DNA of 64,000 bases from Paratinospora sagittata (lineage: Eukaryota > Streptophyta > Magnoliopsida > Ranunculales > Menispermaceae), in contig CM069592.1 of NCBI GenBank assembly GCA_035771175.1, positions 38,146,198 to 38,210,197 of the forward strand, written 5' to 3'. Each line of letters starts with the position of its first letter. Position 1 is the first letter of the stretch. A program made the translations under genes and the position numbers. Shown here one piece after another: positions 1-11,759 of the stretch. The notes beneath the pieces are model-generated. The model was not told the DNA's origin. It did no database searches and saw only the letters and a list, made by a program, of their open reading frames with translations.

Positions 1-163
1 ACACCCTTCGAAAATTTGGGCTCAGTTGAGCGTAGGGATTTATATATATGTATTTTTTGATAATTGACGGTATCCGAAACTTTGTCCAACCGGTCCTTTG
101 GGTCCATGGTTGCTGGAGACGCCCCAAATGACTAACCCTAATAGGGAGTCAAACTCGTGACTA

Positions 164-693
164 GAGGTGTATATGGTTTGGGTTGAGTTGGGTCGGTTTA
201 GGGCTAAAATCTAACCTAACTTAAATAATTGGAGTTGATATATTTAGAACCTAACCCAATCTAAACAGTTCGGGTTTTATTTGAGTTGGGTTAGTGGATC
301 AAGTTAGACTTTGGCCTAATTTTGATAACTTTAAACAATAATTCACCAAATTATTGTTCGAAGGCAAATTATGGTAGTTTTTTTCTTTTACCCAATATTT
401 AAAGTACGCTATTTGTAGCTTAGATTGGTGATAATGAAATAAGCTAAAGCTCTTTTTTTTTAAAGGACTAAAGCTCTAAATTATATATATGTAACAATAA
501 AATTTATGAATTTGAGACTAATACTTAAGTTTTGTCTGAACTTTAGTTCATAATAGATTACTCGAGTTCCTATGGGCTAAATTCGTGACTCAACCTAAAC
601 TGATTAGGTTGAATATTTTAGAACTCAACCTAATTCAAGCAACGTACTTAACCCAACCCAAAAATTCGATTCGGTTGGGTTGATGAACACCTC
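164..693. mobile_element. Degenerate MITE-like element rich in AACCCAACC motifs
   Basis: Both ends carry a short inverted motif (GAGGTGTATAT on the left, GAGGTGTTCAT on the complement of the right end). Each is followed by tracts of alternating ggttgggtt/aacccaacc sequence. The interior is AT-rich and non-coding. This layout is common in small non-autonomous DNA transposons of plants. No clean target-site duplication is visible, so the boundaries are approximate and the class is not assigned. Confidence 0.35.
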
Positions 694-710
694 GTCACCT
701 CATTAGGAAT

Positions 711-2726
711 GGAGATTGTTAAAATAACCCACCCATAAGTATTAGTCCACCCACCCACTCATTTCACCTACTTTAAAATTTAAAAATAACTAAATACTAT
801 CTTTTCACCCACCCAAATTCCAAATCTGCCCTTCCAACGCCCTTTTCTTTGGCCTGGTTCTTCCCCCACGCCACCATGCCCTCTCTTTTCGATCTTTATT
901 TTTTACTTGTTTTCAAGCAATGGGTTAGATCCACATTGTAAGGCTTCTTAACAAGGAAAGGACCAGTATCTATTGACAAAATCAAGATTTCGAGGTGAAA
1001 ATCTCAAATATAAATCGGTAAGGAAATCTTCATTTTTACAAGTCATTAGTTAGATTTTTTATGTTATTTTGTGTTACATGTTAATTTCTACCTAGATTTA
1101 GTGCAAAAATGACGAAAAAATGGGTTAAAATGGAGCGGATAAAGGGTTTCGAAACCCTTTCTCTGTTGGTGGTAACGACCTGTCCGACCAACCAGGGCTA
1201 GACAGGTTGTTATCTGTCCCGCAATCTGGGTCGGACAAAATCTCTCTGTTCGGCCCAGACTGCCGGACAAATCTCTATCTGTCCAACCATGTTTGGCAGA
1301 CAGGTATTTTTTTTTTGTAGTTTGTTTTTTTATTTAATATTTAATATTTATTTTACACTGATTATAATGTTAATATGTTTTCTAATTTATTTCTTACTTA
1401 GATGTGTCGCCTAGACAAATGAGTCTTACTATCTCTAATACCGAGGGGCAAAGCTCCCAAAGTGCTCAACCGATGGCCTCCGCTAGAAGAAGACGTGCGA
1501 TTCAAAAAGAATTACCACAGCCAATCATATATGAAGACGAAAGAGAAGAGGCAGAAGAACTAGATGATTCTGGTTTAAAAGTACTGACTAGTCTTTCTCC
1601 TGGCGGGCCTATTGATCCTTCAATACTCACTTACTTTAAAACACCTGTATCATATTTTATCTAGCAGGACAAGGTATATAATTTTTTTTAATTCAATTTT
1701 TATGACCAATCTAAATGAATTTAGTCAATCTATTTTTTTATTTTGTTTACTCATGCAGAATCGCAAAATTCTTAAGTGCATCAACCACGGTACGAAATTG
1801 GCGCCATGGGATCTTAGCGAACGCCCCGAGATGAATTCAATGTCATTGAATATTAATATGATGAACATGTACATCAATGTGATAGATCATGTACAAAATG
1901 ATTTTGTGACATTGAATTTTTTTTGTTTTTAGTAAAAAACTCAATGGTGAATTCTTCAATGTAATCCTGTATAATTTCGTTTCTCACAACACTAGATTCG
2001 TTAAATGTCTCATCATCCGGACAAATTACAAATCAAAATGAGTATTAAATGATTATATACATAACAAATTGCCAAAAAAAAAAGTAAAAAAGGGTAAAAA
2101 TGTACTGTCCGGCCAGTCCAATCGAACATAGAGATTTTGTTCGGTTGTCATGGCTGAACAAAACCTCTCTGTTCGGCCGGACTGGCCGGATAGAATCGTA
2201 ATGTCTAGCCCCGTGTTGCCAGACGCTTCAAAAATAGGTTTCTCACTTCGTTTTGAAACCCATTTTTCGACCCAATTTCTGACTGGTTCATGGGTATTTT
2301 TCAATGAAAAAACTCTATGAAATAAATAAACATACCATGAAGTGTGAAAAACTTAACGATTCATTTGATTTATTTTCTATTGTGGATCAAACGGCTTGAT
2401 TGAAATAAAAATCTGTAGATGTTTTTCACACCTCCCACACCAATAAAAGATACTTTCAACACTTATAAATGCCTTCTTCAAGACAAATTGATGAAAAAAT
2501 GTGTTTTACCTATGAAAAAATAAAAAAAATTGTAAGATTAAAGAATATTGAAAGAGTTGAGAAGTTAAATAACTAGGGTTTTGGTTGAAAAATAGGGGGG
2601 TGAAAAGAGAGTCTAGAGTTTTTAAGTGACTAGTTTAGTAATTTCATATTTTATTTTTTATTATTTTTTATTTTTTATTTAGGTGGGTGGACTATAAGAA
2701 TAGGTGGGTAATTTTAACAAATCTCC
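711..2726. mobile_element. 2.0 kb DNA transposon with long TIRs, MULE-like, carrying a plant-mobile-domain fragment
   Basis: The left end (711 to about 758) and the complement of the right end (about 2680 to 2726) match over roughly 45 bp. Both begin GGAGATT, continue through TTAAAAT.ACCCACC, and end in a TAGTCCACCCACC block. The flanking 9-mers attaggaat (702-710) and tttaagaat (2727-2735) agree at 7 of 9 positions, which fits an aged 9-bp target-site duplication as made by Mutator-like elements. Inside are two GC-richer, partly palindromic blocks built on a 'TCTCTGTTCGGCC' motif (about 1160-1290 and 2105-2220), flanking a degraded coding region at 1404-1875. No transposase is recognisable, so the copy looks non-autonomous. 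Confidence 0.6.
1404..1875 (+). pseudogene. Plant mobile domain (PMD, MAIN-like) fragment inside the transposon
   Basis: The first open segment (1404-1664) ends in a stretch containing SPGGPIDPSILTYFKTPVSY. This resembles the start of the plant mobile domain, usually of the form PGGP.D.S.L..Y..HVAY.IW, known from MAIN-like proteins and transposon-borne relatives. After an intron-like gap ending in a cag acceptor near 1759, the frame resumes with NRKILKCINHGTKLAPW (about 1759-1815), matching the next conserved block of the domain (LK.I.HG.KL). The domain is then lost. It is a remnant, not a working gene, and its position between the inverted repeats indicates that it belongs to the mobile element. 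The family assignment rests on recalled motifs only. Confidence 0.5.
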
Positions 2727-3140
2727 TTTAAGAATTTATAATGGATCACTTTGGATATATATAATTGTTGAATTTTCGGTGAATACTAGCTACACAAAAT
2801 ATTAACATAAGAAAGAAAATATATATAATTGTTGAATTTCTAAATATTTCTATTACCTTGGTTTATATATTCCATAAATAAAGCCAATAGTTTAAGTCAT
2901 ATCAGTAATTTTTGGTGAGACGGACATTTTACATACGTCCTACTTAGGTACGAGATAATCACTCCGTATACCCTATTTTTTTTTGGCCAAAAAAAAAAAT
3001 CATGCAATTAATAACCATTAAACAAAAATAAGCAAAATTAATCTAAAACCGCTATCTCAGCAAAGAATGAGGACCGTTGATCATCATCATCGTTCTAGAC
3101 ACTAATGCCAGTCCTACCTCCGTCACCGACACGTTCTTCT

Positions 3141-3150
3141 TACATATAAT
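3141..3150 (+). promoter_or_regulatory. Possible TATA element of the eIF3g gene
   Basis: A catataat motif lies about 50 bp upstream of the start codon at 3197, in a stretch richer in C and T than the AT-rich DNA before it. The distance would give only a short 5' leader, so the assignment is tentative. Confidence 0.25.
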
Positions 3151-3196
3151 GCCCTAGTGTGCGCAAAACCATTGTCCTTTCTCTCATCAGTTCTTC

Positions 3197-6100
3197 ATGA
3201 ACGCAGCCATGGGGGTCGATAGCTTTCAGAGACCAGCGTCTGCAAACCAAAACCCTCAGCAATCAGGGAAGCTACGATGGGGCGAACTTGAAGAAGACGA
3301 CGGAGAAGATCTCGATTTCCTTCTTCCACCGCTGGTGGTGATCGGACCGGACGAGAACGGATTGAAGAAGGTGATCGAGTACAAGTTCAACGATGACGGG
3401 AACAAGGTTAAGATCACGACGACGACTCGGATTAGGAAGCTCGCGAAGGCTAGGCTTAGTAAGCGTGCCCTAGAGCGGCGATCTTGGGCGAAATTCGGAG
3501 ATGCTGTGCGGGAAGATGTGGGAAGTAGGCTTACTGTGGTGTCGACTGAGGAGATTCTTCTTGAGAGGCCTAGAGCACCGGGTTTGTTTGCTTTCATTTT
3601 GTTTTGTTTCTGTTTGTTGTTTTTGGAAATTAGGGTTTTTGGTTGGTTTTATTGGTGGCTTTATGTTTGTTGATGTTCAATGTTAGCGAATTGATTGTAA
3701 CTGTTAGGGTTGATGATGTAGTTTGTGGATGCAATTAGGAAGAGATCTTTTCAGAGGTTGCTGCCCTCTGAAAAATTGGAACTTGAAATTAGGGTTTACA
3801 CCGAAATCAAATTTTTTGGAATCCGCAGTGCACCAAAAACACATTGGCAACAGTGTACTAGGGTTTTTTTTGAATATTTTTGTTTTGTTCTAGTGAGTTT
3901 GGGAATCGACTTGCAAAGGGAGGGAGTCCTTGGGCTCATATACTCCTCATGATTTTCTCGACGAAGTGACGTGGGATTTAGGTAGGTAACAATGCACCGT
4001 GCTTCACAATTGTCATCCACAAAGTTGCATTTATATCAATTTCATAATAGCACCGTCTGATCCAATATGTGACATGGTGCTAACTCTGATATCAATTAAT
4101 ACAAACCCATGGGTAGAACTCACCCTTAAAATCAGCTTGCTAGCAGTTGGGGCCTAGAGCTCATATACTTCTTATGATATGTACAACTGGGTGTGGCTGA
4201 TGTGGGATTGAGGCACATAATAGTTAGATTGTCAATTTTTATATAAATTGTTCCTCGTCTGTTTGGGGTACGTTCATGGGAGGCTTTGATCATGTTGGTT
4301 TTTGAGGTCTTTTTTTATTCAGGTGTTGGTACGATTAGGGCTTTTGTTGTAGAGATAAACAATTTTGGAGGCTTTTTTTTTTATAAAAAAAAATTGTTCA
4401 TCTTTGGCAACTATAAAATGAAAGAAATCAAGAAGTTTTTGAGGATAACATGGAAGATGAGGGTAAAGTGTTTGCTAGTTTGTAGTCAAGGCGAACTAAG
4501 GCGTGCCTTGAGGCGGGGCGCACTTGTTGCGCCTCAAGTATGTGTCCCCCTTTTCCCCCCTTTTTTAAATATAAAAACTTAATTATCAAATATATGTTTT
4601 ATTGTATACTTTTTCTTTTTTCTTTTAATAAATATACATAATTAATAACATAGAGCACAAAATATTGAAGGGAACTTCTGTTATGCTTTTATAACAACCA
4701 CAAAAAGTTGTTATAAAGGCAATATATGTACTACTTGTTTGCTTTTATGTTTCTTGCTTCAATTTAATTTTAAACATAGAAAAAAAAATGAATATCAGCT
4801 ATGAAATGTTTATAGTGCTTCTATAAACATTAATGGCGTATTATGAGAAAGATTTAAAACTTCTATTGATTTTTGCCCTTGTTTCCTTTTGCCAAAAATA
4901 GGGAAATACGATTAATTAATGTATAATCGAGTTTTTTTTTTTAAAAAATTTGCGGTTCAGTTTACTTAGGCATGCTCCTTGAGCCTTAGGTGCTAGGGCT
5001 CCTCGTTGCCTCAAATTGCTAAATGGGTTGATTTCTTTATGAGATCACCAGTTTTTGAAGTGCAATTTATTCTTTTTTTGGTTAGAATGGGAAGGAATAG
5101 TTATTTTTAAGTTTCTAGGTTCCTTATGTTTTTTTGGGGCTAGCTCCTTTTCGTTGCTTGTTAGCTTGACCTAGCTTTCATATTTGATTTGCCTTATCAC
5201 TGCACCCCTTTTCAAGCAATCTCAAAAAGAAAAAAAATAAATATATACATTCTATACTTTAAGTTATGCATGTGATGTAATCTTTTTCATGGTTTTAATT
5301 GGCTACTGACAAAGTTGATAGGTACATGCTTGTATGAAGATCATCGGCATCAAAATGTTTGGTCAAAATTGATTAGCATTAGAAGTGTTTCAATAAAAGT
5401 TTCAACATGTTGTCATTGAAGTTGTTGACATAGTTGTAACACTGACATATTTTGGTTTTTTTAGTGTGATTCACAACCTTGAATTGTATTCCTTACGAAT
5501 TTCTAAGGAATGAAAATATTTAGAATTGAAGTATGGTTAGAATTTGGACATGTCTGAAAGAGTTGTTTTTATAAGATTGTTGATGGATTTGCCGAAAATA
5601 CAAATTTCTATCTATTTGTTTTTTTCTAGTATATTCTTTAGTGAATGACGTTGAATATAGGTAAAAAGCTGTCTAATTATCTAGAATTGTGCTGTGCACC
5701 ATGTCCAAAAACATAGGAATGATATCAATGTCAATTGGTACAATAGTTTTTCATGCTCGGAATTCAAGATCCGTTGATATGCTTGAATATTGCTATATTT
5801 AGTATTTTACTATTAGGGAGGGCTCACATCGTTGATTGAGATTTATATGCCAGTGTGTATGCTAATAGTATCCTTTTCTGATGGAATGAATTTAGTTACT
5901 TTTCATACTAATTTTTTTTGTAACTTGAATTTTGGTTGTACCTTTGACATTTCCTTTACAAAGTTCATGTTTGGTGTTCTTGACCTTTCTAAATAAGGGA
6001 AATTGCAACAGGTAGCAAAGCAGAAGAAATCAAGGTCGCTGGAGATCCCTTGGCAGCACTTGGAAAGGGAGGTGCAGTTCTCATGGTTTGCAGGACTTGT

Positions 6101-6550
6101 GGCAAGAAGGGCGACCACTGGACATCAAAGTGTCCCTACAAGGATCTTGCTCCACCTCCCGAAGGCTTCATTGACAAGCCTGCTGCACCTGAAACCGCAG
6201 GACCTGCTGCTGGCCCTGGTAAGTCAACTTATGTTCCTCCGGGCATGAGAGGAGGTGGCGGAGAGAGAAGTGGACAGGAAATGAGGCGTAGGAACGATGA
6301 AAACTCTGTTAGGGTTACCAATCTCTCTGAGGACACTCGTGAACCTGATTTGCAAGAACTCTTCCGAACTTTTGGTGCAGTGAGCCGTGTTTATGTTGCT
6401 ATAGATCAGAAGACAGGCATGAGCAGAGGCTTTGGTTTTGTCAACTTTGTCAATAAAGAAGATGCTGAGAGAGCCATTAACAAGCTCAATGGATATGGAT
6501 ATGACAATCTAATCCTCAGAGTTGAGTGGGCAACGCCAAGAGCAAACTAG
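3197..6550 (+). CDS. EIF3G: Eukaryotic translation initiation factor 3 subunit G (eIF3g)
   Basis: Two coding exons, 3197-3581 and 6012-6550, are joined by a 2430-bp phase-1 GT-AG intron and give 307 residues, the usual size for plant eIF3g. The protein is an RNA-binding subunit of the eIF3 complex, which loads the 40S ribosome with initiator tRNA and mRNA in the cytosol. Visible in order are an acidic N-terminal eIF3g domain (W-GELEEDDGEDLDFLLP near residue 28), a zinc knuckle (C155, C158, H164, C169), a conserved YVPPGMR stretch (about 202-208), and a C-terminal RRM with RNP2 VRVTNL (228-233) and RNP1 RGFGFVNF (267-274). A second in-frame ATG at 3209 could also start translation. The intron contains repeat debris, but both splice sites are clean. 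Confidence 0.95.
3582..6011 (+). other. Long first intron of eIF3g, with repeat debris
   Basis: The donor is GTTTGT directly after exon 1 and the acceptor is TTGCAACAG. Two diverged segments starting with 'gctcatatactcctcatgat' and 'gctcatatacttcttatgat' (about 3935 and 4160) look like related dispersed repeats. About 4485-5025 holds a pair of 'aaggcgtgccttgaggcg' / 'ccttgagcc...gttgcctc' tracts in roughly inverted arrangement, resembling a repeat family also seen near 28150, 34000 and 45250. No coding signal was found in the intron. Confidence 0.6.
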
Positions 6551-7852
6551 ACAGCAATTTTCACCGGGAATTAGCCATTTCAGTGGGTTCGGAAAGTTCT
6601 TGTGGGATTTTGAACGAGGTTAAGTTTTGGCCTAATCAGTTTTTTTCTCTTTCTAGATCTTTAGGACATAATTAAATCATGTTGCATTTTGTTTATGCTA
6701 AGCATATTGTGCTATTGGTTGTTTTGTGTTACATTTTAAGATATGTATGTTGGATATTCTATTCAAGCTTTGGGTGCAGTTTCAATTTGTTTTTTTGGGG
6801 TTTTCCTTTCATTGAGTTTCATCCACAAATCTATCAATCAGGTCTTCTTTTAAGCTCACATAGGGCTTAATCCAATCTCAGTATTGTTCTTGTTGAGTAT
6901 GTGAAAGAAATACTGAAACTTAAATGGAATAGGTCAATAGCCTAAGAGCCAATTGAGCATTGAAGTATCCAATAGGCCTAAGTTGCAAGCCAACTGCCCC
7001 CTTTGTAGGGTTTATTTGAAGGCAATATTGTAATCTAGAGAGGTTTAATTGATATCTGATTAATTTTTCACTTCTTGTGGGAAATTAGTACACTAAGGTA
7101 TTACCTGCAGGTATCAAGTGCATTTTAGCCCATCTAATATCTTTAACTCGGAATGAAGGATCAAGTGTTAGGTACTTTGTCCATGTTAGGCACATGCCAT
7201 TGCCAGCAAAACCTGATTGTATTTGATCTGATAGTAGATGTATACCAAACCAAATCAGTCAGATTTTCAATTTATTGGTAATTGGTCAAGTTCCTTCTTG
7301 ATTGTTGATTATTGACTTGAGTCACTTGACTAAGCAACTAACTGATGGAATCTTCTTAACTAAAGATTTTTATTGAATTGGTTAAAAGAGTCAGAAGATT
7401 AGGTATCTTCAAATAGATTCTGCTTCATCTTTAATCAAAATTCACCAGCCACCTATAAAAGCAATTAATTGAAGATCCAAACTAGACTTTTAAAGGCATA
7501 GGGATCATATACAAATGTTTTTATTTAATATTCTTTTTTTTTGTTTTAAATTTTTTGTATTATTGTATATTACTTATACAATACTCTGATCCATAGAAAA
7601 TATTTCAGGGCAAGTTTGAGGCAATTTGTCCCTATGCATTCTCTCAAAATTTGTAGGAAAGCCTAAGTAGGGAAAAAAACAAGGGTTTTGTTTACTATAA
7701 ATAGTAGAAGCTCATCTCACTCAAAGTCTCTTCAAAATACATCAAATGAATGGAATTACAAAATTCCTTCTAGGACACACCCAATGACCCAACTTCCCAA
7801 AAAAAAGCAGCAAAACTAGGAATAAATCCAATACAACTTCCATAAACAATAT
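6551..7852. other. Convergent intergenic region between eIF3g and the phytocyanin gene
   Basis: The two genes meet tail to tail here. The sequence holds the presumed 3' UTRs of both and unremarkable AT-rich DNA. No RNA gene, repeat or further coding exon was seen. Confidence 0.5.
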
Positions 7853-8790
7853 TTAATTAAGCAAACCAAAGACAATGCATAGAACTAGTACAATAGATAA
7901 AGTAACAGATTTAATAAAACCAAGAGATGGAGCAGAAGAAGATGATGAAGTAGACTTTGAAGGTGATGAATCCTGAGAAGGAGCCTCATTAGCAGCAACT
8001 GTCTTGACTTTAAGCTTCATTCCTTGACCACAGTGGCCTGTTGTCCCACAGGCAAAATACCTTGTTCCTGCTTTGTTCAACTTAACCACATCATTCCCAG
8101 CATTCATGGAGTTCAGGGTATTTCCAATATCACAGCCACTATACTCTTTCTCGCTCGAAAGCTCTACCACGCTGTGTAACCCTGGTGCGTACTTGAACTC
8201 TGCAATTCAAGAAAGCAAATTATAAGTATTTAGGCCTTATATCTTGGTGATAAACACTTGTGAAGTAGATTGAAGGTGCAATGCCTTTTCTACTACGTGA
8301 CATACTAGCCTATCAATCTATTTAGAAACTTGCCAATTTGATCACCAACTTTGCATGTTTGAGCAGACACCCACGATTTGAAATAAGTGGATTCATCCCA
8401 TTATCATGGTGATAAACACTTGTGTGTTTACTACTTGACATACGGCCTTGATCTATTTAGAAACTTACTAGTTTGATCACCAACTTTGTATGTTTGAGCC
8501 GATGCCCACGAGTCGAAATCACTGGATTCATCCCATTATCATGGTGATAAACACTTACGAAAGTACTATAGATTTTTATGCAATGCTTTTTTCTACTACC
8601 TGACATATGAGGTTATTGATCTGTTTAGAAACTTACCAATTTTATCACCAACTTTGAATGTTTTAGCTGATGCCCACGAGTCGAAATCAGTAGATTCATC
8701 CCAAGTCACTGAATATTGTTTTGCAAGAGTTTCGCTAAGGGTGAAAACTAGGCAGATTAAGAGCAATGGCACATTTGAAACTCTATTCAT
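7853..8790 (-). CDS. GPI-anchored phytocyanin (uclacyanin / plantacyanin-type blue copper protein)
   Basis: The coding exons are 8637-8790 and 7853-8199, joined in phase 1, giving 166 residues. The precursor has a signal peptide (about 1-23, cut after TLA), a plastocyanin-like copper domain, a Ser/Pro-rich linker (about 120-140) and a hydrophobic C-terminus ending FGLLN, typical of a GPI-anchor signal. All four type-1 copper ligands are visible: H60 (GLHSV), C102 (YFACG), H107 (TGHC) and M112 (QGM); C74 and C108 are placed to form the conserved disulfide. A Met axial ligand is typical of uclacyanins and plantacyanins rather than stellacyanins. Such proteins sit at the outer face of the plasma membrane or in the wall. 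Electron transfer or signalling is proposed for the family, but no specific role can be read here. The intron (8200-8636) carries two more copies of the exon 1 end. Confidence 0.9.
8241..8703 (-). repeat. Three tandem copies of the exon 1 3' end plus intron start in the phytocyanin gene
   Basis: There are three units: 8241-8402, 8403-8537 and 8538-8703. Each contains, on the minus strand, a stretch coding WDES..F.SW.SA.T.KVGD followed by a splice-donor-like site and about 90-110 bp of intron. The unit at 8538-8703 holds the expressed exon end (donor GTAAGT). The middle copy keeps an open frame and a GTAAGT donor; the distal copy keeps an open frame but has GCAAGT. Neither extra copy has an obvious acceptor just upstream, so they are probably unused. 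Confidence 0.85.
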
Positions 8791-8890
8791 CTCTGCTTCA
8801 GCTTTCTTCCTATTTAGGCTTGTGTTTCTGGCTTTCTATGTAGAGAGGGGAAGATATAGAGAGCTTTGAAATTGCTTAGGAAACTTGAGT

Positions 8891-8930
8891 GATTTCTGTA
8901 ATATATATAGATGTAATATATATAGAAGCC
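8891..8930 (-). promoter_or_regulatory. Candidate TATA boxes of the phytocyanin gene
   Basis: A short tandem repeat (gtaatatatataga, twice) gives two CTATATATA-type TATA boxes on the minus strand, about 110-135 bp upstream of the start codon. That spacing leaves room for an ordinary 5' UTR. No other regulatory motif could be supported. Confidence 0.4.
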
Positions 8931-9470
8931 CAGAGTTGGGAAAAATAGCTGTATAGATAGGATCTTTTGCTTGCAATTCCAGCAAGATTGGTTTGGTTAT
9001 GAAACTGATATAGCTTGCCTTAGAAACTAAGCATACATCATTATCTAAATAAATGATCATTTTACTTGTGGTATTTAACTGTGGGGCCATGGCTTATTTT
9101 CTATGATATACACCAGGGCTGTGAGCCGCATGATTCCATCACATCATGATGGAATCATAACCAAAAAGCTTTGCTTGATCAAGGAGAATTTGGTCCCAAA
9201 CATCAAAAGTCTATAGCAAAATATAGCTATTTGTATGTGTTTTTTGGATGGTTTTGTGTTGAATTTGAGGATTTGAAGTTTTATATTTCTTTCAATGTTA
9301 AAAAAAAAGTTGGTAGGAAGGAGCCTTAGTTGGAGCGTATCCATTCTAGAAATATCAGCAGCATCAAAAGTCATGCCGCAGCTATTACTGAAATCATATT
9401 TATGTTAAAATTCTTTTTTTTTTCTCATTTAAAAAAAATAAAAATAATAATATAATAATCATCTAACATT

Positions 9471-9650
9471 AAGTTGGACAAGTGGCAGAGTTGAGGGATA
9501 TAAAGTTCTACTATATAATAGATCATGAGTTCGAGTCTTTCTACTCATACAACGGCGTCCACAAGTGTTTGTGGCCTTATTCAGGGAACTAGTGGGGGTG
9601 AGACCCCCGATACCCTGACTCAAAAAAATAAAATAAGAAAAATAAAAATT
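9471..9650 (+). mobile_element. tRNA-derived SINE
   Basis: An A-box-like segment (gtggcagagttgaggg) is followed about 40 bp later by a B-box-like segment (gagttcgagtct), the internal RNA polymerase III promoter of a tRNA-derived SINE. A non-tRNA body with 'gtgggggtgagacccccga' follows, and the element ends in an A-rich tail. Target-site duplications are not obvious. A more diverged relative of the body lies near 16270-16405. Confidence 0.6.
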
Positions 9651-9999
9651 GAAGAATCAATTGTGGATAGCATGATTCATTAATGGATGGGAAATTGGTC
9701 TATTTCATAATTATTTCAATTTTGCTATCCAAGGTTTGAGTTGAACAAATGTTCATATACACATTACTGGTCTACCCTTTTTAACTTTAAAAAAAAGCTT
9801 TTCTTTTTTAAAATAAAAGCTAGACACACTTTTGAGGATAGTTTTGAAACTTTGACAAAAATAACTTCAGCTATGTAAAGTTGAAGTATTCCTATTATAT
9901 ACAGTATAAATATATCATATATGCATATTACATTAGTTCGAACCTTTTTGGGATTTAAGTGATTTCAGCTTATTTGGTTCTAAAACAGGTAGGCACTTA

Positions 10000-10575
10000 A
10001 TGTTAAAGCAATTCATTGCCTGCCCATTTTTATTTTCTAGCTCTGAGTTACAAAGTTCAAAGTTTAAAATTAAGTTTTATCATGGGTGGATCTTAGCACA
10101 TAATAAGCTTAACACGAGTGATGAGCTTCAGCGGATATTACCTTTTATTTTCTTACTTCCTCATTATTGCTCGCTGTGTGTTGGTAGTGCAGATGTTGCT
10201 GCTCACCTTTTCTTCATATGCCCCTTCTCCCTAAGGCTTTGGGGTGAATGGCAGATCAGAATTGGGCACAGCTTGCCCCCCTCCCCTTCTCCCTAAGGCT
10301 TTGCTGCTCACCTTTTCTTCATTGCGTTTTTTACGGGTTATCAAGAAGTGTGGAGGACGTTTTGCTCCTTGCAAGGTGGTGGTTAGTGGCTTTTAAATTA
10401 ACGGTGATTTCTCTAGGGTGAATGCTTGTACTGAGGTTATCTTTCTTTTTGTTATGACGGGTTTTGTACTGTTTTTGTGTTTTTTTGTTTCAGCCTTAGT
10501 ACTGCTGGTACTCATTTTGGTTGTTGTACTTTGTTTCTTTGTTTGTTTCTCTTCAAAAATAAAAATAAAAATAAA
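10000..10575 (+). mobile_element. LINE (L1-type) 3' fragment with zf-RVT remnant
   Basis: The frame from 10000 to 10296 contains CSLCVGSADVAAHLFFICPF followed by S..LW. This is the zinc-binding 'zf-RVT' segment found after the reverse transcriptase of plant L1 elements (C..C......HLF..C..S...W). A T-rich 3' region and an A-rich tail (about 10553-10575) follow. The segment 'cccttctccctaaggcttt' is duplicated locally around 10221-10300. The copy is 5'-truncated and broken. Confidence 0.65.
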
Positions 10576-11759
10576 TTAGTTTTCTTTTTTTTTGTTGAGA
10601 AAAGAAATTAAGTTTTATCTTCAACCACACTTTCCTTTTTTTCTTTTGTTTTTCGAGATCAGCAGGTACTGGAGCACAACCTTAAACACGCAAGGATGCC
10701 GTTGACCAACAAATGGTAGAAGGTGTCTTGAACTTGAGACCTTTAGGATAGGTGTGCTTGCACTCAACTACTGAACCAACTCATGTTTCGCTTGTGTTCG
10801 TATCGCCATGCTTTTCTGGTCGTAAGATTGTTTGGAGTGAAGCCCTTTCATCTTTCTCCTTCCTTCCTTTTTCGAGTTGGCTCAATCTGTAAATATTAAT
10901 ACATGTGAATTGCAGGTTCTCTCTTTAATGCTATTCATACAGGACTATTCACTAGAGCCAAGTCGGAACTACTTTTATAAATGAAGGAGAAAAATCATGC
11001 AAGCATTCCAGATACTTGGTCCAAGATTTTCTTCTTGGTCAGTTGATAAAATAAAAAAATAGTTTTTAAAAAATCTTACTCCGAAAACAACTTGTTTTCC
11101 CAAAGTGATAGAAAATCATTTCCTGAATTTTCATTTATGGATTATATTTCTATTTTTTGAATCCAATTTTGTTATTGTGACCCAATTTTGTTATTGTGAG
11201 AGGAGTCACGAATCCTTATCCTTTGAGTGAAATATCAATGGAATATCCTTTGTTGTTAAAAAAAAATTGCCAAGCGCAAGCTAAGTTCAAATCCAAATAG
11301 GTTAGCTCAAGCAACTCTGTTCAACATTTCCTGGCATTCCATCCCTGTAATGAATCTTGAGACTTAAAGAAGAAACCAAAACCATAGAAGAACAAGAATA
11401 GAATTGAAGAACTAAAATCGCAAAACAATGTAACTCTTTACATAGAATTGCCTGTTTTACATATTAATACATGTATAATTCCTTCTCTATTTCAAGGTCC
11501 TTTCTTTTATGTCTGTTTACAAAGTGCCCATCCACTAATAACATACAATGATCACCTAGAAAGGTAGAACTTTCCCTCCCTACTTTACAAAAACCAATTG
11601 CTCCAAAAAATTTCCAATTACTTAGAGCAAATGCTTTATTTTAGAAGGAATCACTTCATTGTTCCTTGTGAAAAAGGATGGTGAAATGGGCATTTAGGAA
11701 ATCAAAATTCAAGTAGAATTCACGTCGATCATGTGAAAAAGAAGCCATGTAGGTTTTGA
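10576..11759. other. Intergenic stretch without recognised genes
   Basis: AT-rich sequence between the LINE remnant and the end of the At3g27210-type gene. The part nearest 11400-11759 is probably the 3' UTR and downstream region of that minus-strand gene. No RNA gene or bounded repeat was seen. Confidence 0.4.

Noticed and set aside
3256..3597. 113-codon minus-strand frame
   Set aside because: It lies exactly opposite eIF3g exon 1 and its Ser/Arg-rich composition mirrors that exon; it is an antisense shadow.
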